The position numbers were made by a program, and so were the translations under genes. Below the pieces are notes generated by a model. It was not told the DNA's origin. It was given only the letters and a program-made list of their open reading frames with translations, and did no database searches. 64,000 nucleotides of DNA from Azophilus sp026709365 (lineage in GTDB: Bacteria > Pseudomonadota > Gammaproteobacteria > Pseudomonadales > Azotimanducaceae): the NCBI GenBank assembly GCA_965200175.1, contig OZ241345.1:496001-560000 (forward strand), read 5' to 3'. Positions within the stretch are counted from its first letter, which is position 1, and every line of letters begins with the position of its first letter. Below are positions 59,790-64,000 of this stretch, piece after piece.

Positions 59790-60275
59790 ATGCGCATCGG
59801 CGTCGTCAGCGACACCCACAACAACTTGAGGAACGTCGCCCGGATCGTTGAGCTGTTCAACGCGGCGGACGTTGATCGCGTCATCCACACCGGCGACATC
59901 ACCCAAGCCAAGACCTTAGAGGTCTTGGCCCATCTCAAAGCGCCCCTGCACGGCGTCTTCGGCAACAACGACCAGGAGCGCGAAAGCCTGGACTGGGCCG
60001 TTGCCGCGCACGGCTTCCAGTTTGCCGACCCGCCGCTGGAGCTGCATTGGCACGGCCGACGCATCGCCGTGGTGCATGACCCGCTGGAGTTCAGGGGCTT
60101 CCTCAGCGCGGAGCACGAACTGGCCCTGCACGGCCACACCCACTTACACCGGCTGGAGCGGGAAGGGGGGCAGACCATCTTCAACCCCGGCGAGTGCGCC
60201 GGGCACTTGGCCGGCCACAACGCCATCGGCATCGTCAATCTCGCCAACTTGGAAGCGGAACTGCTGCGGTTCTAG
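59790..60275 (+). CDS. YfcE/MJ0936-type metallophosphoesterase
   Basis: 161 aa, calcineurin-like fold with the metal ligands in order: GVVSDTHNN, DRVIHTGDIT, GVFGNNDQE, and ALHGHTHLHRLE. The small YfcE-like proteins hydrolyse phosphodiesters such as bis-pNPP in vitro; cellular substrates are unclear. Starts directly after the hairpin that follows the thiolase gene. Confidence 0.9.
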   Translation: MRIGVVSDTHNNLRNVARIVELFNAADVDRVIHTGDITQAKTLEVLAHLKAPLHGVFGNNDQERESLDWAVAAHGFQFADPPLELHWHGRRIAVVHDPLEFRGFLSAEHELALHGHTHLHRLEREGGQTIFNPGECAGHLAGHNAIGIVNLANLEAELLRF

Positions 60276-60296
60276 CGTCCTGTCCCGCAAATCGGC

Positions 60297-60572
60297 ATGA
60301 AGTCACTCCCCAAAGGCGCATCCGAGTACGCCAGAACCCGCGAGTTCTGCGAATCCTCAGTTCCGGCCAACCTGCTCAGGCGCCACCGAACCCGGCCTAG
60401 CGTCTGGGGGCGAATCGTGGTCCTGGAGGGTCGGCTGCGATATCGCATTCTTGAGCCGGCCCTGGAGGCAATCGAACTGTCCCCAAACCGGCCCGGCATT
60501 GTGGAGCCGCAAGTTGAGCATGAGGTTGAGCCCATCGGCAAGGTGCGTTTCCACGTCGAGTTCTGGCGCTGA
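60297..60572 (+). CDS. DUF1971 (YeaR/TehB-like) cupin domain protein
   Basis: 91 aa. MKSLPKGASEYARTREFCES, SVPANLLRRHRTRPSVWGRI, VVLEGRLRYRI and VEHEVEPIGKVRFHVEFWR match the small cupin-like domain found as YeaR and at the N-terminus of TehB. Complete length for the family. Role not established; related genes respond to nitrosative or tellurite stress. Starts 21 bases after the phosphoesterase stop. Confidence 0.82.
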   Translation: MKSLPKGASEYARTREFCESSVPANLLRRHRTRPSVWGRIVVLEGRLRYRILEPALEAIELSPNRPGIVEPQVEHEVEPIGKVRFHVEFWR

Positions 60573-60613
60573 TCGCGCCAAGCGGCGGCGTCGTTGATCT
60601 CCGAGTGGCGAAG

Positions 60614-60763
60614 TCAACGGCTGCTCGGACCGTCCGTGGGCGACCCTGTCCAGTTCTCCACTGTCAATCCTAGAATGCCGGCAAAGTCGTTTTCGTCATT
60701 GGTGACCAAGATTTTGTCTTCAAAGCTCGGCATCTTGAATCGCCTATCGGCTAATGCCTGCAT
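60614..60763 (-). pseudogene. C-terminal remnant of a PIN-domain (VapC-like) toxin
   Basis: Reading leftward from 60763 gives 49 residues including KILVTNDENDFAGI and LGLTVENWT, which is the C-terminal signature of VapC-type PIN nucleases (VTN..DF..I.GL.VENW). The N-terminal acidic residues are missing: the frame is closed by a stop just beyond 60763, and F1 copy 10 begins about 30 bases further. Remnant of a toxin gene disrupted near a repeat insertion. Confidence 0.6.
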
Positions 60764-60793
60764 AATCTACACCTCATTGGGATGGTGTGAATA

Positions 60794-60893
60794 CGCGAAC
60801 CTTGGCCTTTGGGCCAAGGTTCGTTGGAGTTTCGCTGACGCGAAACTCCGCGCTCGTTGTGGGGGCCAGATTCCGAAACGTTTCTGAGCCCGC
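60794..60893 (+). repeat. F1 double-hairpin repeat, copy 10
   Basis: Longest variable stem, CGAACCTTGGCC/GGCCAAGGTTCG (60796-60823, loop TTTG), then constant stem GGAGTTTCGC/GCGAAACTCC (60826-60849, loop TGAC) and tail GGGGGCCAGATTCCGAAACG, TTTCTGAGCCCGCACA. Intact, next to a truncated PIN gene. Confidence 0.93.
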
Positions 60894-60940
60894 ACATACC
60901 CAAGTATGTACAAAGATCGATGGCGATTGGCGAAGTCAGT

Positions 60941-63052
60941 TCACGCCGCCCGGCGGGGCAGTTCGTGAGGCTCCACGGTTCGGACGGCGCCGTTTTCGAC
61001 CCAATAGGCCTGATCGGCCAAGGCAGCGAGGTCCAAGTCATGGGTGGCAACCACTCGGGTGCAGGGTAAGTGAGCGATCACTTCGTGAATTCTGGCCTTG
61101 TTGCCGGGGTCCAAGTGCGCGGTGCCCTCATCAAGAAACAGAAAGCGGGGCTTGCGGTAAAGGGCGCGGGCGAGCAGCAGGCGCTGCACCTGGCCGCCGG
61201 ACAGAGCGGAACCCATGTCGCCAACGAAGGTTTCAAAGCCCATCGGCAGGCTGGCGATGAGCTCATCCACCGCCGCGAGCCGACAGGCCTCCTGGAGGCG
61301 CTCCAGATCCAGCTTCGGATCAAACAGGGACAGGTTGGCTGCGAGGCTGCCGGCGAACAGGGCATCATCCTGCAGAACCACGCCGATTGAGCGTCGATAG
61401 CGCTGCCGCCACTCCGCATCGACGGCGCGCCCGGCCAGACGCAGTTCGCCGACGGTCGGCGAGGCTTGGCCGAGCAGCACCTTGAGCAAGGTGGTCTTGC
61501 CGCCTCCGGAGGGCCCGACGATAGCCGTGAAGCTGCCTTCGTCCAAGGTCAGGCCAACTTCCTTGAGCACCCAAGGCTCGCGCTCGCCGTAGCGGAAGCC
61601 GACGCCCTCGAGTTCCAAGCTGCCGCTCACCGGCTGCGCGGGCACCGGCTTCATGGACAGTTCGGGCACCGCCGAGTAGGGATCCGACAGGCGCTCAAGA
61701 TGCACCCGCAGCAGGCGCAGCTCCAAGCCTTGGCGGATCAGGTCGCCGAAGCGGCCAGTGAAGTTGCTCTTGTAGCTGAGGAAGGCGTAGAGCATGCCGA
61801 TGGACAGGCTGCCGTCGAGAACCAAGTTGGCGCCGAAGTAGATGACGGCGATGGTCTCCACGCCGAAGATCAGGGTCAGCGCGCCGTCGCCGATCAGCAG
61901 CAGCTTGGCGTGCTGAATGCCTGCGTTCAGCGCCTCGGTTTGGTTGTTCTGCCATCGCTCCAAGCGGTTGGACTCCTGGCCGTAAGCGCGCACGGCCGGC
62001 ATCGAGCGCATGGATTCGAGGAAGCTGCTTTCCGCCTCCGCGCTGGCATGGATCTGGTCCATCGTCGTGCGCATCAAGGCCGGGATCTGCACCAACCTGG
62101 CCAGCAGGTAGAGGGCGCAGGCGGCGAGCACGATGGTCGCCAGGCCGGCGTCGTAGCCGAGCATCATCACCAGCATGGCCAAGGCCATGAAACCATCCAC
62201 GCAGACCGTCACCAAACCCTGGGTCAGGGCATCCTGCACCGGGCCGAGGGAGCCGAACCGGGAGGTCAGGTCCCCCAGGTGGCGCTTCTCGAACCAGTCC
62301 AGCGGCAGCCGCAGCATGTGCGCCAGAAGGTTGCAGGCGAACTCGAAAGCCACCCAGTGGGTCAGGCGCACGATCAGCCAACCGCGCAGCAACTGCGCCG
62401 CCAGCCGAATGGCCAAAACGCAGAGGAAGCCGAACGCCAGCAGGGCGATCAACTCCCCATCCGCGTGGGCGACGCCTTGGTCAATCGCCCACTGCAGGTG
62501 CAGGGGCGCTGCGATCAGCGTCAGCTGCAGCAGCATCGACAGCGCGAAGATGGCCAGCAGACTCCTGTTCAGCGCTCCGGCGCCGCGCCACAGATGCCAA
62601 ATCCTAAGTCTCGGCGGCGGCGCTTGGAGTTGGAACCCCGGGGCCGGCCGCAATTCCAAGGCGACGCCGGTGAAGTGTCGGGAGACCTCCTCATGGGACA
62701 GCTTGCGCTGCCCCAACGCCGGGTCGTGGATGCGGACGTGGCGCGGCCCCGCCTTCACCAGCACCACGAAGTGGTTGAGGTTCCAGTGCAGGATGGCGGG
62801 CGCCTGGAGTTGGGTCAGATGATCCATCTCCAAGCGCAGCCCTCGAGTGCGGAAGCCTTCGGCAGCCGCCATCGCCGCCAGGTCGTTGAGCGTGGCGCCG
62901 CGGGCGCTGAGCAGGCCGCGGCTGCGCATGTCGGCCAAGTCCAAGTGGCGGCCATGAAAGGCGGAGATCATGGCCAAGCTCACCAGGCCGCACTCGCTGG
63001 CCTCGGCCTGCATCATCACCGGCACTTTCCGGACCCAGCCGAGATTGAGCAC
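60941..63052 (-). CDS. Peptidase C39-containing ABC exporter (bacteriocin/peptide type)
   Basis: 703 aa. N-terminal C39 peptidase with Gln15, catalytic Cys21 (QAEASECGL), His94 (WNLNHFVVL) and Asp110 (DPALG), all present, so active processing of double-glycine leaders is expected. A six-helix transmembrane domain follows (about residues 160-430), then the ATPase: Walker A GPSGGGKTTL, signature LSGGQVQRLLLARAL, Walker B FLFLDEGTAHLD. It starts at GTG 63052 directly after the HlyD stop. Resembles CvaB/RaxB exporters of microcins and small peptides. No leader peptide gene is visible nearby. Confidence 0.9.
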   Translation of the reverse strand: MLNLGWVRKVPVMMQAEASECGLVSLAMISAFHGRHLDLADMRSRGLLSARGATLNDLAAMAAAEGFRTRGLRLEMDHLTQLQAPAILHWNLNHFVVLVKAGPRHVRIHDPALGQRKLSHEEVSRHFTGVALELRPAPGFQLQAPPPRLRIWHLWRGAGALNRSLLAIFALSMLLQLTLIAAPLHLQWAIDQGVAHADGELIALLAFGFLCVLAIRLAAQLLRGWLIVRLTHWVAFEFACNLLAHMLRLPLDWFEKRHLGDLTSRFGSLGPVQDALTQGLVTVCVDGFMALAMLVMMLGYDAGLATIVLAACALYLLARLVQIPALMRTTMDQIHASAEAESSFLESMRSMPAVRAYGQESNRLERWQNNQTEALNAGIQHAKLLLIGDGALTLIFGVETIAVIYFGANLVLDGSLSIGMLYAFLSYKSNFTGRFGDLIRQGLELRLLRVHLERLSDPYSAVPELSMKPVPAQPVSGSLELEGVGFRYGEREPWVLKEVGLTLDEGSFTAIVGPSGGGKTTLLKVLLGQASPTVGELRLAGRAVDAEWRQRYRRSIGVVLQDDALFAGSLAANLSLFDPKLDLERLQEACRLAAVDELIASLPMGFETFVGDMGSALSGGQVQRLLLARALYRKPRFLFLDEGTAHLDPGNKARIHEVIAHLPCTRVVATHDLDLAALADQAYWVENGAVRTVEPHELPRRAA

Positions 63053-64000
63053 TTACAAGCCCTCCACGGCAGCGGTCAGCGGCTCCAGCAGCCAGCGCCA
63101 CAGGCGCATCGACTCGGTGACCACGAAGGCGTCCACCCGCAGGCCGCCCTTGACCGCCAAGCCTTCAGGATGCCGAAGCACCTCCGCCCTGGCCCGGAAA
63201 ACCGGCCCGTCCACCGCCACCCAACTACGCAGTTGGTATGGCTTTTGCGGCGTTTGGCTCATTTCGCGAACCACGGCGGTGCCGATGGGATTGCGCCGCC
63301 GCTGCCCGCCCAGAGCCTTGAAGCGCACCGGGTCGCCGGGGGCGATGTCGGCGGCCGCGGCGGCGTCGGCCAGCAGAACCAGTTGCGCGGCCGTCGCGGC
63401 GGGCGCCACGGTCATCAGCACCTGCTCGGCGCGCACCCTGTCGCCCACGGTGAATTGCACAAAGGTGACCACGCCATCCTTGGGCGCGACCACCGCAGTC
63501 TGCCGTTGCTCCGCCAAGCGCGCCAACTGCCGGGCCAAGTCGGCCCGCTCCTGCTGCAACTGCAGACGCAAGGTCCGGTGCTCGCGTTCAAGGCGGATGA
63601 GGGCTTGGCCGCTTTGGGCCGACTGCCTTTCGTTGCCCACCAAGGCGCGGCGGAGCTGGTTGACGGCCTGGGCGACGGCCAAGGTGGCTTGGCGCTCCTG
63701 GTCGTAGGCGGCAGCGGCGAGCAGGCCGTCTTTGAGCAGCTTCAGCGCCCGCTCATCGGCCGCTCGGCGCAACGCTTCCCTTTGCTCCGCCAAGCGCAGC
63801 TCCGCGACCAGCGCGCCCCGCTCCAGAACCAGATGGTCGATCTCCTCACGCACCGCGTCCAGGTCGGACTGCCGCCTATCCTCAGCGGCGCGCATCCGCC
63901 GTTCGAGCCGTTCAATGGATGCCCGCAAATAGGCGGCCTCCTCAAGATGAACCTGGCGTCCCTGCTCGCTGTAGTTGTCGTGGTCAAGAACCGCCAGCAC
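63053..64000 (-). CDS. HlyD/CvaA-type membrane-fusion protein, C-terminal part (window edge)
   Basis: About 315 residues of the 3' part; the 5' end lies beyond 64000. A long coiled-coil (RASIERLERRMRAAEDRRQSDLDAVREEIDHLVLERGALVAELRLAEQREALRR) and a lipoyl/beta-barrel region (VVAPKDGVVTFVQFTVGDRVRAEQVLMTVAP). The stop TAA is immediately followed by the GTG of the C39 exporter, so the two are cotranslated. It bridges the exporter to an outer-membrane channel of the TolC type, not in this window. Confidence 0.85.
   Translation of the reverse strand: MLAVLDHDNYSEQGRQVHLEEAAYLRASIERLERRMRAAEDRRQSDLDAVREEIDHLVLERGALVAELRLAEQREALRRAADERALKLLKDGLLAAAAYDQERQATLAVAQAVNQLRRALVGNERQSAQSGQALIRLEREHRTLRLQLQQERADLARQLARLAEQRQTAVVAPKDGVVTFVQFTVGDRVRAEQVLMTVAPAATAAQLVLLADAAAAADIAPGDPVRFKALGGQRRRNPIGTAVVREMSQTPQKPYQLRSWVAVDGPVFRARAEVLRHPEGLAVKGGLRVDAFVVTESMRLWRWLLEPLTAAVEGL

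Noticed and set aside
60573..60940. Microcin or bacteriocin precursor beside the C39 exporter
   Set aside because: The stretch contains a PIN remnant and an F1 repeat; no short frame with a double-glycine leader and ribosome site was found.
1..64000. tRNA genes, rRNA genes, insertion sequences
   Set aside because: None was recognised by eye on either strand. A tRNA scan was not possible, so a single tRNA in a spacer could have been missed.

Overview
The window is a GC-rich (roughly 65-70% by eye) bacterial chromosome segment. Its core gene order is that of Pseudomonas/Xanthomonas-type Gammaproteobacteria: rsmD<>ftsY-ftsE-ftsX; rpoH-trmB-hemW-rdgB; DUF4426-metW-metX-yggT-proC; and mreB-mreC-mreD-maf-rng-yhdP-tldD-pmbA divergent from gatC-gatA-gatB. 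The accessory genes (TonB receptors, an F420-type flavin oxidoreductase, thiolase/DUF35 pair, fused indolepyruvate oxidoreductase, many small repeats and broken genes) suggest an uncultured marine or host-associated gammaproteobacterium. That lineage assignment is inference. No rRNA, tRNA, insertion sequence or CRISPR array was seen.

Layout. 1-2.8 kb: rsmD fragment and ftsYEX. 2.8-15.6 kb: about 12.8 kb that separates ftsX from rpoH, normally neighbours. It holds rpoZ, a thiolase fragment, a serine hydrolase with an in-frame 45-bp repeat array, a nitroreductase, a DUF5916 outer-membrane protein, an antitoxin-like protein, a decayed amidohydrolase translationally coupled to a heat-shock-promoted htpX, a thioesterase, an LLM oxidoreductase and a degenerate Rpn-type nuclease. 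15.6-24.3 kb: rpoH-trmB-hemW-rdgB and DUF4426-metW-metX-yggT-proC, separated by an orphan AAA ATPase. 24.5-29.3 kb: a TonB receptor and beta-helix lipoprotein behind a PHO box. 30.1-44.9 kb: the cell-shape/RNase G/TldD-PmbA block and GatCAB.

44.9-53.6 kb is a self-contained accessory locus: a MalT-type (LAL) regulator, a hydantoinase/oxoprolinase-type protein, DUF917, a TonB receptor and an Asp/Glu/hydantoin racemase. Two of its promoters carry the same 22-bp-phased operator, which is good evidence for a dedicated uptake and catabolic regulon for an unidentified, probably N-acyl or cyclic-amide, compound. 53.7-60.6 kb: fused indolepyruvate:ferredoxin oxidoreductase divergent from an AsnC/Lrp regulator, a DUF35-thiolase pair, a YfcE-like phosphoesterase and a DUF1971 protein. 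60.9-64 kb: a C39-peptidase ABC exporter and the 3' part of its HlyD-type partner, a bacteriocin/peptide secretion pair that runs off the window.

The most unusual feature is a dispersed intergenic repeat (called F1 here, ten copies in the window) built from two adjacent hairpins plus a constant tail. The first hairpin has a different stem in almost every copy yet remains paired. The second keeps pairing through compensatory changes. F1 copies sit beside truncated genes (toxin remnant, lone antitoxin) and beside other repeat families (F2, F3, F4). A related design, a variable palindrome in a constant frame, appears inside the coding sequence of the serine hydrolase.
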